This document shows positions 1-7,372 of a DNA stretch of 10,480 nucleotides, one piece after another. Position numbers and translations under genes: made by a program. Numbering within the stretch: position 1 is the first letter of the stretch; the number at the start of each line of letters is the position of its first letter. Below the pieces are notes generated by a model. It did no database searches and was not told where the DNA came from. It worked only from the letters and a program-made list of their open reading frames with translations. The stretch is from positions 1-10,480 of the forward strand of contig JACDAO010000459.1 in assembly GCA_013695405.1 (NCBI GenBank), written 5' to 3'. Source of the DNA: Acidobacteriota bacterium. Its GTDB lineage: Bacteria; Acidobacteriota; Vicinamibacteria; Vicinamibacterales; Vicinamibacteraceae.

Positions 1-342
1 GGTCAGGTCTGGGTGAAAACCGGCGGCGACCTCGATCAGTGCGCCCACACGGCCTTTCAGCTCGCAGTGCCCGCGCGTGGGCCGGAGAATACGTGTCAGC
101 AACTTGAGCACTGTGCTCTTGCCTGCCCCATTCGGGCCGATGATGCCAAGCGCCTCGCCGGGCTGTACCTCGAAGGAGACGTCCTTGACGGCCCAGAACT
201 CCTGCTCCTGCAGTTCGACACGGTCGCGACGCCGGAGTACGCGATTAATGCTCGCCGGAATCAGGTCACGCAGGCTGTCGTGGCGCTCGCCGCGCCGAAA
301 CTTCTTCCACACGCCGCCGAACACAATGGCGGGAGACGGCAT
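1..342 (-). CDS. wzt: Polysaccharide ABC exporter ATP-binding protein (Wzt/TagH type), N-terminal part
   Basis: This is the ATPase of an ABC exporter for O-antigen, teichoic acid-like or capsular polysaccharide, acting on the cytoplasmic face of the inner membrane with the permease encoded just upstream. Only the first 114 residues are in the window; the gene runs off its low-coordinate edge. The Walker A motif GPNGAGKST is at residues 69-77, preceded by the usual strand and turn (FEVQPGEALGIIG). The segment GRVGALIEVAAGFHPDL at about 97-113 is the characteristic stretch before the Q-loop and signature region of Wzt-like ATPases. The start is the ATG at 342, two bases after the TAG of the permease, so the two genes are probably translationally coupled. 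Walker B, the signature motif and any C-terminal carbohydrate-binding domain lie outside, so substrate class cannot be judged. The family call is firm; the symbol is by analogy. Confidence 0.93.
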   Translation of the reverse strand, partial: MPSPAIVFGGVWKKFRRGERHDSLRDLIPASINRVLRRRDRVELQEQEFWAVKDVSFEVQPGEALGIIGPNGAGKSTVLKLLTRILRPTRGHCELKGRVGALIEVAAGFHPDLT

Positions 343-344
343 CA

Positions 345-1145
345 CTACACGTTCTCCGCGAACTGGAACTCTGCGCGGTGGAACATCAACCACGCCCAAG
401 CCAGCCCCACCACCGACAGCAGTGCCACGGCGCCAAAAGCCGCCGGATCCGGCAGTCGGTTGAAGAGCAACACGTCCCTGTAGGCATCGATGATCGGTGT
501 CATCGGGTTGAGTTGCATGAGGACCGCGGTCTTGCCACCCACCAGGCTGACTGGATACAGCACGGACGTGGCAAACATCCACAGCTGAATCGTGACCTCG
601 AACAGGTACTTGACATCTCGGTAGAACAGATTGGCCATCGACAGCAACAGCGAGCACGCCATCGTGAAGCAGAGATGCACGGCCACCACCACCGGGAGCA
701 AGAGAATCGCCGAGCCGGGCACGACGCCGTAGTACGCCATCATCGCGACGAGCACCGCCGACGCCACGAGGGAGTCGACAAGCGAGACGAGCACGGCAGA
801 GAACGGAAAAATCTCCCGCGGAAAGTACACCTTCGTGACCAGCGAGGTGTTGCTCGTCAGTGAATTGACCGCGGTGCGCAGCGACGAGGCAAAGAAGTTC
901 CAGCCCAGCAGCCCCGTGAACACAAACAACGGGTACGGCATGCCGACGTCGATCTTCGCGACACGCGTGAAGATGACCGAGAAGATCGCGGTATTGACCA
1001 GCGGCATGAAAATCGCCCACGCGAACCCCATGGCCGCCTGCTTGTAGCGCAGCACGAGGTCGCGTCTGGTCATCTGGAAGAGCAGCTCGCGGTAATCGAA
1101 CTGCTCAGCGAGGAGCTCACGGAAATCCTTCAGCATCTCGCTCAT
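345..1145 (-). CDS. wzm: Polysaccharide ABC exporter permease (Wzm/TagG type, ABC2_membrane family)
   Basis: This is a 266-residue inner-membrane permease that forms the channel of a polysaccharide ABC exporter with the adjacent ATPase. A cytoplasmic N-terminus with the amphipathic stretch LLFQMTRRDLVLRYKQAAMG (about 21-40) is followed by about six hydrophobic segments (roughly 41-62, 72-90, 112-140, 144-170, 181-203, 235-255). The motif NPMTPIIDAYRDVL at 213-226 is typical of Wzm/TagG permeases, and the length matches the family (about 260-270). I chose the ATG at 1145. The frame stays open to 1337, but the extra 64 residues are Arg/Ser/Pro-rich and unlike any Wzm N-terminus. A second ATG three codons later (1136) is possible. 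Only a weak GAGAGA precedes the chosen start. The ATPase follows after two bases. Confidence 0.93.
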   Translation of the reverse strand: MSEMLKDFRELLAEQFDYRELLFQMTRRDLVLRYKQAAMGFAWAIFMPLVNTAIFSVIFTRVAKIDVGMPYPLFVFTGLLGWNFFASSLRTAVNSLTSNTSLVTKVYFPREIFPFSAVLVSLVDSLVASAVLVAMMAYYGVVPGSAILLLPVVVAVHLCFTMACSLLLSMANLFYRDVKYLFEVTIQLWMFATSVLYPVSLVGGKTAVLMQLNPMTPIIDAYRDVLLFNRLPDPAAFGAVALLSVVGLAWAWLMFHRAEFQFAENV

Positions 1146-1344
1146 TCTCTCACTAGTCGGAAGGTGTTCCGGCTTGCACGCGAGCGAGAGCCGGCTCCGC
1201 AGCCCGCGCCGCCCCCCGTCAATCGGCCTGTGCCGCGCCGGGTTGAGGGATGACGGCCCCGCAAAAAATGCGCTCAGCTCAACTGAAGCGACGTGCCCGC
1301 AGGAACCCGAGCGACGACTGCCGCGGCCGCGGCTCATGCCGGAT

Positions 1345-1366
1345 GTACACGATGACGATTGTGTAC
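1345..1366. promoter_or_regulatory. Inverted repeat GTACAC-N10-GTGTAC, candidate operator
   Basis: The two six-base arms are perfectly complementary (1345-1350 and 1361-1366). Within the ten-base centre two further A-T steps on each side are also symmetric (pattern GTACACnATnnnnATnGTGTAC). This size and symmetry fit a dimeric helix-turn-helix regulator. It lies just upstream of the -35 element of the dehydrogenase promoter and about 200 bp from the permease start, so it could control either direction. No regulator is encoded nearby, so the binding protein is unknown. Confidence 0.4.
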
Positions 1367-1386
1367 GCGCCGGACCCGCTCCCGAG

Positions 1387-1415
1387 TTGCCCGGCAGCGC
1401 CGCGCCTGCTACCCT
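1387..1415 (+). promoter_or_regulatory. Sigma70-type promoter for the nucleotide-sugar dehydrogenase
   Basis: TTGCCC (1387-1392) and TACCCT (1410-1415) are separated by exactly 17 bases and match the -35/-10 pattern of housekeeping promoters. Transcription would begin near 1421-1423, giving a leader of about 40 bases before the ATG at 1464. Confidence 0.5.
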
Positions 1416-1463
1416 GCTCGGTTGGCAATGGTCGGACCGCCCTCGCCGAAGACATGCACCTCA

Positions 1464-2777
1464 ATGACTGACATCCTCTCGCGCATCAACGACCGCACGG
1501 CAGTCGTCGGCATTATCGGGCAGGGCTACGTCGGCCTGCCGCTCGGCCTCGTCTTCGAGGAAGCGGGCTTCACCGTGCTCGGGCTGGACGTCGATCAGGC
1601 AAAGATCGACGCGCTCACCCGCGGTGAGTCGTATATCCGCCACATCGGCTCCGAGAGGGTGCGCGACGCCGTCGCCCGCGGTCGATTCCGCGCCACCACC
1701 AACTTCGAGCAGCTGTCGGAATGCGATGCCGTCCTGGTGTGCGTCCCCACCCCGCTCGGCGAGCATCGTGAACCTGACCTGTCGTACATCCACAAGACCA
1801 CGGCCGTGATCGCCGCGCACCTGCGGAAAGGTCAGCTGGTGGTGCTGGAGTCCACCACGTATCCCGGCACGACGGATGAGGAGGTGCTCCCCATCCTGGA
1901 GGCCACCGGCCTCCGCTGCCCGGACGACTTCTTGCTCGCGTTCTCCCCTGAACGTGAGGACCCGGGAAACGCCCACTTCAACACCAAGTCCATCCCGAAG
2001 GTCGTCGGTGGCGTGAACGCACCGTCCACCGAGGCGGCCGTGGCGCTCTATGCCGCTGCCGTGGACACCGTCGTGGCGGTGTCCTCGGCCCGCGTCGCCG
2101 AGTCGAGCAAGCTGCTGGAAAACGTCTACCGTTCCGTCAACATCGCACTCGTGAACGAGCTGAAGGTGACGTTCGACCGGATGGGCATCAACGTCTGGGA
2201 AGTGATCGCCGCGGCGCGCACCAAGCCGTTCGGCTTCACGCCCTTCTACCCGGGTCCCGGCCTCGGCGGGCACTGCATTCCGCTCGATCCCTTCTACCTG
2301 TCGTGGAAAGCGGCAGAGTTCGGCATGTGGACCCGGTTCATCGAACTGGCCGGCGAGATCAACACGTCGATGCCGCGGTACGTCGTGAGCAAGGTCACCG
2401 ACGCCCTCAACGGCGAGCGCAAGAGCGTCAACGGCGCGAGAATTCTCGTGCTTGGCCTGAGCTACAAGGAGAACATCGACGATGACCGCGAGTCGCCCTC
2501 CTACGAGCTGATCGAGTCGCTGGCCGAGCTCGGGGCGGACGTCGACTATTGCGACCCCTTCTTCGAGCGCGCCAGGCACGGCCGGAAGCACAATCTGGAC
2601 CTTGCCGCGGTGCCCTGTACCAACGAGGTGTTCCGGACCTACGACGCGCTGGTGGTCTCCACCGCTCACGCGCAGTTCAAGGACGCGGCGCTGTACGAGG
2701 GCGTGCGCCTGGTGGTCGATACCCGCAACATCGCGACCGAGTCTCCCGTCGGGCCGTTCAGGGTCGTGCGCGCCTGA
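1464..2777 (+). CDS. wbpA: UDP-N-acetyl-D-glucosamine 6-dehydrogenase (WbpA family)
   Basis: The enzyme oxidises C6 of a UDP-sugar to the uronic acid using two NAD+, in the cytosol, to supply acidic sugars for surface polysaccharide. The 437 residues have the three domains of the UDP-sugar dehydrogenase family: a Rossmann NAD domain with GIIGQGYVG at 16-24, a central helical domain with the conserved lysine in ESSKLLEN (K216), the catalytic cysteine in GPGLGGHCIP (C271), and a C-terminal UDP-binding domain with GLSYKENIDDDRESPS at 331-346. Stretches such as HREPDLS, LESTTYPGTT and SPEREDPGN follow Pseudomonas WbpA closely, which favours UDP-GlcNAc over UDP-glucose, but substrate is inferred. 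I chose the ATG at 1464 because MTDIL places the Rossmann strand normally; an in-frame ATG at 1428 would add 12 residues. No clear ribosome binding site is visible. The gene is convergent with fumarylacetoacetase, 32 bp apart, with no obvious terminator. Confidence 0.93.
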   Translation: MTDILSRINDRTAVVGIIGQGYVGLPLGLVFEEAGFTVLGLDVDQAKIDALTRGESYIRHIGSERVRDAVARGRFRATTNFEQLSECDAVLVCVPTPLGEHREPDLSYIHKTTAVIAAHLRKGQLVVLESTTYPGTTDEEVLPILEATGLRCPDDFLLAFSPEREDPGNAHFNTKSIPKVVGGVNAPSTEAAVALYAAAVDTVVAVSSARVAESSKLLENVYRSVNIALVNELKVTFDRMGINVWEVIAAARTKPFGFTPFYPGPGLGGHCIPLDPFYLSWKAAEFGMWTRFIELAGEINTSMPRYVVSKVTDALNGERKSVNGARILVLGLSYKENIDDDRESPSYELIESLAELGADVDYCDPFFERARHGRKHNLDLAAVPCTNEVFRTYDALVVSTAHAQFKDAALYEGVRLVVDTRNIATESPVGPFRVVRA

Positions 2778-2809
2778 GGTGCCCGCGCGGCGTCCGGACA
2801 CGGGGACGA

Positions 2810-4138
2810 TCACCCGCGAGCTGCCAGCACCTCGCCGGCGCAGGCCCCGAAGCGGCCGCCCGCACCCGACGTCCACTGCGCGCTGAGCGTCACGACGTCG
2901 CCGTCCTCGAGAAAACGCCTCTGCTCGCCTGACGTCAGCGGCAGGGGCTCGCTGCCCCGCCAGGTCCGCTCCAGCAGACAGCCGCGTGATTCCGGCGTTG
3001 GCCCGGACACGGTGCCGGTGCCGAGCAGATCTCCGGGACGCAGGTTGCAGCCGTTGCTGGCGTGATGCGCGACAAGCTGCGCCGGCGTCCAATACAGATC
3101 CCGCAGATTGCTCTGGCTGACGCGCATCGGTGACTGACGGTGGTCTCGCATGGCGCGCGACGACAGCGTGACGTCGAGCGTGACGTCAAACGCGCCCGCT
3201 GCCTGATCGTCGGCGTCCTCGAGGTACGGCAACAGCGCGAGCCCGTCTGGGCCACGCGCCGCCGCGGCGACGCGGCACGGCGCCAGCGACTCGAGCGTGG
3301 TCACCCACGGCGAGATCGAGGTGGCGAAGCTCTTGGCCAGGAAGGGACCGAGCGGCTGGTACTCCCAGGCCTGGACGTCGCGGGCCGACCAGTCGTTGAG
3401 CAGCACCATACCGAAGACCCGGTCGAGCGCCGCGGCAATCGGCACGGACTCGCCGAGCCGGTTCGCGCCGCCGATGACCAGGCCCACCTCCAGTTCGTAA
3501 TCGAGCCGCCGCGACGGTTCGAACACCGGTCGATCCCCACCGGCCGCCAAGGTCTGCCCGCAGGGCCGGCGCACCGGTGTGCCGCTGACAACGACCGACG
3601 AGGCGCGGCCGTGGTAGCCGATCGGCAAATGCCGATAATTCGGGAGCAGCGGCTGGTCCGGCCGCAGCATCGTGCCGACGTTGGTGGCGTGGTGGATCGA
3701 CGCGTAGAAGTCGGTGTAGTCGCCAACCGTGCACGGCAGGTGCAGGTGGACCGACGCGATCGGGTGCAGCGCCGCGCGTACCGACTCGCGGGCAGCGCGC
3801 CAGCCGTCCTCGCCGTCGACCAGCAACGCGAACAGCCGGTGCCGCAAGGCCGACCAGTGCGCCGGGGTGAGCGCCAGCAGTGCGTTCAACTGCGGCGAGC
3901 ACATGGCCTCGGCGAGCGGCCTGGGCAGCCCGTCGCAGACACCTGCCGACGTGCACCTGGCGAGGTCGAGCACCTGCTGGCCGATTGCCACGCCAATGCG
4001 CGGCGTCACGTCGTCGCCGGCCGGGGTGAACACCCCGAATGGCAGGTTCTGGACCGGAAACGCCTCGGTCGGACCGGCCCCGGCCGGCAACCAGGAGCGC
4101 GCGGCCGGGTCGTGCGTGTGATCGATCGCCGGAAGCAT
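2810..4138 (-). CDS. fahA: Fumarylacetoacetase (FAH), EC 3.7.1.2
   Basis: This is the last enzyme of the homogentisate pathway; it cleaves fumarylacetoacetate to fumarate and acetoacetate in the cytosol. The 442 residues contain the N-terminal SH3-like domain (NLPFGVFTP at 31-39) and the FAH catalytic fold. Key residues align with mammalian FAH: metal ligands D143 (in DYTDFY), E215 and E217 (in YELEVG) and D249 (in LNDWSARD); catalytic H150 (in HHATNVG); Q256; K269 (in GPFLAKSF). The motif GTGTVSGPTPES at 373-384 is also typical. The length is close to the usual 420-440. It is the last gene of the operon: its ATG directly abuts the TAG of the preceding gene, with no intervening base, which suggests translational coupling since no Shine-Dalgarno site is visible. 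It is oriented convergently to the dehydrogenase gene. The assignment is secure. Confidence 0.97.
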   Translation of the reverse strand: MLPAIDHTHDPAARSWLPAGAGPTEAFPVQNLPFGVFTPAGDDVTPRIGVAIGQQVLDLARCTSAGVCDGLPRPLAEAMCSPQLNALLALTPAHWSALRHRLFALLVDGEDGWRAARESVRAALHPIASVHLHLPCTVGDYTDFYASIHHATNVGTMLRPDQPLLPNYRHLPIGYHGRASSVVVSGTPVRRPCGQTLAAGGDRPVFEPSRRLDYELEVGLVIGGANRLGESVPIAAALDRVFGMVLLNDWSARDVQAWEYQPLGPFLAKSFATSISPWVTTLESLAPCRVAAAARGPDGLALLPYLEDADDQAAGAFDVTLDVTLSSRAMRDHRQSPMRVSQSNLRDLYWTPAQLVAHHASNGCNLRPGDLLGTGTVSGPTPESRGCLLERTWRGSEPLPLTSGEQRRFLEDGDVVTLSAQWTSGAGGRFGACAGEVLAARG

Positions 4139-5077
4139 CTACGAGACCAGCCCGAGGGCTCGCGCCTCCGCCACCGGCTGGTCGAAACTGCAACTGCCGA
4201 TGCTCCGTACCAGGGCGCGGCCCGAGACGGCGAACGGCTCGAGCGGACCCTCGATGATCGGGCCGTGCGCACCGTGCCAGTCGATCACCGAATGCCCCGC
4301 CAACCGCGGCGGCTCGGTGACCGACAGCAGCCGCTCGACCGTCGCGATCACGTCCCCGCTCTGCACCGCCGCGCGCCCGGCGCCCTCGGCGATGCCGGCG
4401 GCCAACACCAGATTGAGATAGCCGAACATCGGGGTGCGCACGCTATCACACGCATCGGTCAGCGGATACGCACCCGTCAACGCATGGTGCAAGCCCGCCG
4501 TCGCCTTGCTGACGATGCCACGGGCCATCGAGGCCGACAGGAACTGCGCGACCGCCGCGGCCGACGGCACCGTGTCAGCCGTCGTCCCACCGGCGCGCAG
4601 CTTGGCGTGCAGGCCGAACCGGGCGACCGCGTCGAGCAGGCCCTCCATGGCGTCGCCGACCGGACACTCGCAGAACACCTCGAAGCCGCGGCTCGCCCAG
4701 ACTCGCGCCGCCCTGACATCGTCGACCGACGTCACCTTCAGTTCGACGGTGTCGACAATGGCCGCGCCGTCGGACGAGTCGGCATGCCGCCGGTTGAAGC
4801 TGCTGACCTGGGCGACATCGGTCTGCGGATCGACACCACCCAGCACGCTGAGCCGCCAGCACTTGGCCACCGCGCCACGCGGGAGGTGCGGCCGGGCCGC
4901 AGCCGAGAATGCATCGAGCTGCGCCGCCGGCACGATGAAGCGCCCGAGCATCCAGGCGTCGCTCCCGGCGCGGTACCCGGCGTACCTGGCTATGGCCTGT
5001 TCCAGCGGCAGCGACGCCGGTGCGAACACGCCGGCATAGTCGAACAGGCGAGCCAGCAGGGCGTGAGCGCGCGGCAC
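4139..5077 (-). CDS. Uncharacterised 312-aa protein in the homogentisate operon
   Basis: I do not recognise a named family. The protein has no signal peptide or membrane segment. Its residues alternate hydrophobic strands and helices (FIVP 47-50, WRLSVLG 74-80, VELKV 111-115, FEVFCECPV 132-140, HAKLRAGG 157-164, IVSKATAGLHH 188-198, FGYLNLVLAAG 218-228), which suggests a beta/alpha barrel. The two lysine motifs, AKLRAGG (K159) and SKATAGLHH (K191), recall the paired lysines of deoxyribose-phosphate aldolase; this resemblance is only by eye. Residues 293-301 (IGSCSFDQP) look like a conserved C-terminal motif, and C136/C138 lie in a strand. The start is the GTG at 5077, seven bases after the hmgA stop, and the TAG abuts the FAH start codon. 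Its position between hmgA and fahA, where maleylacetoacetate isomerase is required, and the absence of that enzyme here, make a role in this step possible. Coding reality is well supported; function is a hypothesis. Confidence 0.85.
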   Translation of the reverse strand: MPRAHALLARLFDYAGVFAPASLPLEQAIARYAGYRAGSDAWMLGRFIVPAAQLDAFSAAARPHLPRGAVAKCWRLSVLGGVDPQTDVAQVSSFNRRHADSSDGAAIVDTVELKVTSVDDVRAARVWASRGFEVFCECPVGDAMEGLLDAVARFGLHAKLRAGGTTADTVPSAAAVAQFLSASMARGIVSKATAGLHHALTGAYPLTDACDSVRTPMFGYLNLVLAAGIAEGAGRAAVQSGDVIATVERLLSVTEPPRLAGHSVIDWHGAHGPIIEGPLEPFAVSGRALVRSIGSCSFDQPVAEARALGLVS

Positions 5078-5084
5078 GGTCGGC

Positions 5085-6236
5085 CTACTCGATCCACGAC
5101 CGGTAGTAGTCGCGGTCCTCGACGTCGAGCGCCTGCGTGCTGACCCGCAGGGGATGGAAGGTGTCGAGCATCACGGCCAGTTCGGTCGTCTCCTTCTGGC
5201 CGAGCGACGCCTCGGTGCGACCCGGGTGCGGGCCGTGGGGCACGCCGTCCGGGTGCAGCGTCACCGATCCGTATTCGATGCCCTTGCGGCTCATGAACTC
5301 GGAGCTCGCGTAGTACAGCACCTCGTCGGACATGACGTTGGAGTGGTTGTACGGCACCGGCACCGCCTGCGGATCGAAGTCGTAGGGCCGCGGGCAGAAC
5401 GAGCAGATCACGAAGTTGTCGCCTTCGAAGGTCTGGTGCGTCGGCGGTGGCAGATGCACCCGACCGACTCGGGGCTCGAAGTCGGCGATGTTGAAGGCCC
5501 ACGGATAGTAGTAGCCGTCCCAGCCGACCACGTCGAACGGGTGATGGTCGAGCACGAATTCGGTCAGCCGAGCGTCCTTCTTGACGACGATCCGGAACTC
5601 GCCGCGTTCGTCCCGCGCCAGCTGGTTGACCGGCCGGCGGATGTCGCGCTCCGAGAACGGCGCGCTTTCGGTCAGCTGGCCGTGTTCGTTGCGATACCGC
5701 TTCGGCGTGCGGACGTAGCCACGGCTCTCGATCACCAGGCATCTCACTGGCGAGGCGAAGATGTAGTGGTGCAGGATGCCGCGCGGGATGACCAGGTAAT
5801 CACCGCGGTCGAATGGGATCTGCCCCAGCTGCGTCTCGAGCGTGCCGCTGCCGTCACTGACGTACACCACCTCGTCGCCCTGCGCGTTGCGGTAGTAGAA
5901 GTCGTCTTCGCCGGTCGGCGCGACGAACGACATCGCGACATCGTCGTTGAACAGCAGCGGGATGCGGTCGGCGGTGATGCTGGACGTCGTGCCCAGCCTG
6001 GCCGTCCGGAAGTGTCGGTGCCTGAACTCCCGGTCGGTCTCCTCCTTCCACGCCAGCGCCCTGAGCGTCCTGGTGGCGCGGATCTGCGTCGGCTGCTGAA
6101 TGTGATAGAGCAGCGACGACGGCCCGACGAAGCCCTTGTTGCCGATCAACTCCTCGGCGTAGAGCGCGCCGTTGCCCTGCCGGAAGACGATGTGCCGCTT
6201 GCGAGGCATCTGTCCGAGCGTGTGGTAGATCGGCAT
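5085..6236 (-). CDS. hmgA: Homogentisate 1,2-dioxygenase, short bacterial type
   Basis: This non-haem Fe(II) cupin opens the ring of homogentisate with O2 to give maleylacetoacetate. The 383 residues are shorter than the classic enzyme (about 430-445) and match the short branch seen in several bacterial groups. Iron-site motifs are visible: the first histidine in PYNHSNVMSDEV (H298) and the last in GVPHGPHPG (H334), corresponding to human H335 and H371. The acidic ligand position (human E341) is occupied by D304, followed at once by E305. HHPFDVVGWDGYYYPWAFNI (231-250) and THQTFEGDNFVICSF (266-280) are well-formed family segments. The ATG at 6236 is two bases after the hppD stop; no ribosome site is visible, so coupling is likely. 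Neighbours hppD and fahA support the role. A related ring-cleaving dioxygenase specificity is possible but less likely. Confidence 0.93.
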   Translation of the reverse strand: MPIYHTLGQMPRKRHIVFRQGNGALYAEELIGNKGFVGPSSLLYHIQQPTQIRATRTLRALAWKEETDREFRHRHFRTARLGTTSSITADRIPLLFNDDVAMSFVAPTGEDDFYYRNAQGDEVVYVSDGSGTLETQLGQIPFDRGDYLVIPRGILHHYIFASPVRCLVIESRGYVRTPKRYRNEHGQLTESAPFSERDIRRPVNQLARDERGEFRIVVKKDARLTEFVLDHHPFDVVGWDGYYYPWAFNIADFEPRVGRVHLPPPTHQTFEGDNFVICSFCPRPYDFDPQAVPVPYNHSNVMSDEVLYYASSEFMSRKGIEYGSVTLHPDGVPHGPHPGRTEASLGQKETTELAVMLDTFHPLRVSTQALDVEDRDYYRSWIE

Positions 6237-6238
6237 GG

Positions 6239-7327
6239 CTACAGATTGCCACGAAGTTCCTGCTCCCGCTCGATCGCTTCGAACAACGCGCGGAAGTTGC
6301 CCTTGCCGAAGCCGCGACTGCCCTTGCGCTGAATGATCTCGTAGAAGACGGTCGGACGGTCCTCGACCGGACGCGAGAACAGCTGCAGCAGGTAGCCTTC
6401 CTCGTCACGATCGACCAGGATGCGCAGCGAGCGGACCATCTCGATCGCCTCCTCGATCTCCCCGACGCGCTGCGGCAGCATGTCGTAGTAGGAATCGGGC
6501 ACGCTGAGGAACTCGACGCCGTTGGCGCGCAAGCGGGTCACCGTCTGCTCGATGTCGGCAGAGAGCAGCGCCACATGTTGCACGCCCGGCCCGCCGTAGA
6601 AGTCCAGGTATTCGTCGATCTGGCTCTTGCGCTTGCCGGCGGCCGGCTCGTTGAGCGGGAACTTGATGGCGTACGAGTTGTCCGACATCACAATGCTCAT
6701 CAGCGCGCTGTACTCGGTGGAGATGTCCTTGTCGTCGAAGCTGATGTAACGCGCGAAGCCGAGCACGGTGCTGTACCAGGTGGCCCAGTGCTCCATCTGA
6801 CCGAGTTCGACGTTGCCGACCATGTGATCGACCCGCAGGATGCCGACATCCTCGCCCGCGATCGGGCGCGGCACGTAACCAGGCAGGAACGGGCCGGTGT
6901 AGTCGGTGAACGAGTAGAAGGAGTGCACGGTGTCGCCGTAGGTCCGGATCGCGGCATGGCGTACCGAACCGTGCTCGTCCGACAGCGTCCGCGGCTCGAC
7001 CGCCGGCTGCGCCCCGCGGCGCACCGCCTCGCCGAACGCCGCGTCGGCATCCTCGACGTGGAAGGCGATGTCGACCACGCCGTCGCCATGGCGGTGGAGG
7101 TGGTCGGCTTCCGGTGAGGTGGACCTGTAGGGCGTGGCGAGCACGAACCGCGCCTTGCCCTGCTGCATGGCGTGGCAGGCCAGGTCGCGCGATCCGGTTT
7201 CGAGGCCGGCGTAGGCAAACTGCGAGAAGCCGAACGCCTTGCGGTAGTAGTACGCGGCTTGCTTGGCGTTGCCGACCACGAAGGTGACGTGGTGAATGCT
7301 CTTCAGGCGCAGCGGGTTGTCCGGCAC
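6239..7327 (-). CDS. hppD: 4-Hydroxyphenylpyruvate dioxygenase, EC 1.13.11.27
   Basis: The enzyme converts 4-hydroxyphenylpyruvate, from tyrosine transamination, to homogentisate and CO2 with Fe(II) and O2. The 362 residues form two vicinal-oxygen-chelate domains (about 10-150 and 163-345). The iron triad is visible: H168 in VDHMVGNV, H251 in GVQHVAL and E330 in FYEIIQRKG. The C-terminal gating stretch [21 protein letters not shown] is typical of true HPPD rather than 4-hydroxymandelate synthase, and hmgA and fahA follow directly. I chose the GTG at 7327 because GAGGA at 7334-7338 precedes it by six bases, the best ribosome site in the window. An in-frame TTG at 7345 would add six residues and place that site inside the gene. 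It is the first gene of the four-gene operon, divergent from the response regulator. Confidence 0.95.
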   Translation of the reverse strand: MPDNPLRLKSIHHVTFVVGNAKQAAYYYRKAFGFSQFAYAGLETGSRDLACHAMQQGKARFVLATPYRSTSPEADHLHRHGDGVVDIAFHVEDADAAFGEAVRRGAQPAVEPRTLSDEHGSVRHAAIRTYGDTVHSFYSFTDYTGPFLPGYVPRPIAGEDVGILRVDHMVGNVELGQMEHWATWYSTVLGFARYISFDDKDISTEYSALMSIVMSDNSYAIKFPLNEPAAGKRKSQIDEYLDFYGGPGVQHVALLSADIEQTVTRLRANGVEFLSVPDSYYDMLPQRVGEIEEAIEMVRSLRILVDRDEEGYLLQLFSRPVEDRPTVFYEIIQRKGSRGFGKGNFRALFEAIEREQELRGNL

Positions 7328-7352
7328 GGCACATCCTCGATCCAAGAAGAAT

Positions 7353-7372
7353 TGCTAATCAGAGCATAAGCA
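7353..7372. promoter_or_regulatory. Inverted repeat upstream of hppD, candidate operator
   Basis: TGCTAAT (7353-7359) and ATAAGCA (7366-7372) are inverted arms with one mismatch and a six-base centre, within the only AT-rich patch of the hppD/response regulator spacer. The site is 25-45 bases upstream of the hppD start, where a repressor of the catabolic operon would block initiation. A second smaller palindrome, CGGCAAATGCCG, lies at 7391-7402. The -35/-10 elements of hppD could not be placed with confidence; TTGCCG and TATGCT occur here but with poor spacing. Confidence 0.35.

Larger units (their letters stand above)
1146..1463. other. 318-bp intergenic spacer between divergent polysaccharide genes
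   Basis: This region separates the permease (minus) from the dehydrogenase (plus). Open frames cross it on both strands, but their translations are low-complexity Arg/Pro/Ser-rich and resemble no family I know, so I see no gene here. It holds a convincing promoter for the dehydrogenase (1387-1415), a 22-bp inverted repeat (1345-1366) and a 14-bp perfect palindrome, GCCGCGGCCGCGGC, at 1320-1333. A-tract AAAAAA at 1263-1268 is the only AT-rich spot. I could not find a clear promoter for the permease. Confidence 0.6.

Noticed and set aside
1146..1337. N-terminal extension of the permease gene by 64 residues to 1337
   Set aside because: The extension is Arg/Ser/Gly-rich, does not resemble Wzm proteins, and the family begins with a short cytoplasmic segment like that following the ATG at 1145.
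2778..2809. Terminator in the convergent gap between the dehydrogenase and fahA
   Set aside because: The only symmetry is the 8-base palindrome GTCCGGAC near 2792, too short and without a T-tract.
1461..3092. Long minus-strand open frame opposite the UDP-sugar dehydrogenase
   Set aside because: It is antisense to a gene with full catalytic motifs, and its translation is rich in Arg, Gly, Asp and Val with no recognisable domain.
3140..5143. Long plus-strand open frame (667 codons) opposite fahA and the unknown gene
   Set aside because: The translation is Arg/His/Asp-rich and repetitive, typical of the antisense of high-GC genes; the minus-strand genes have clear homologous motifs.
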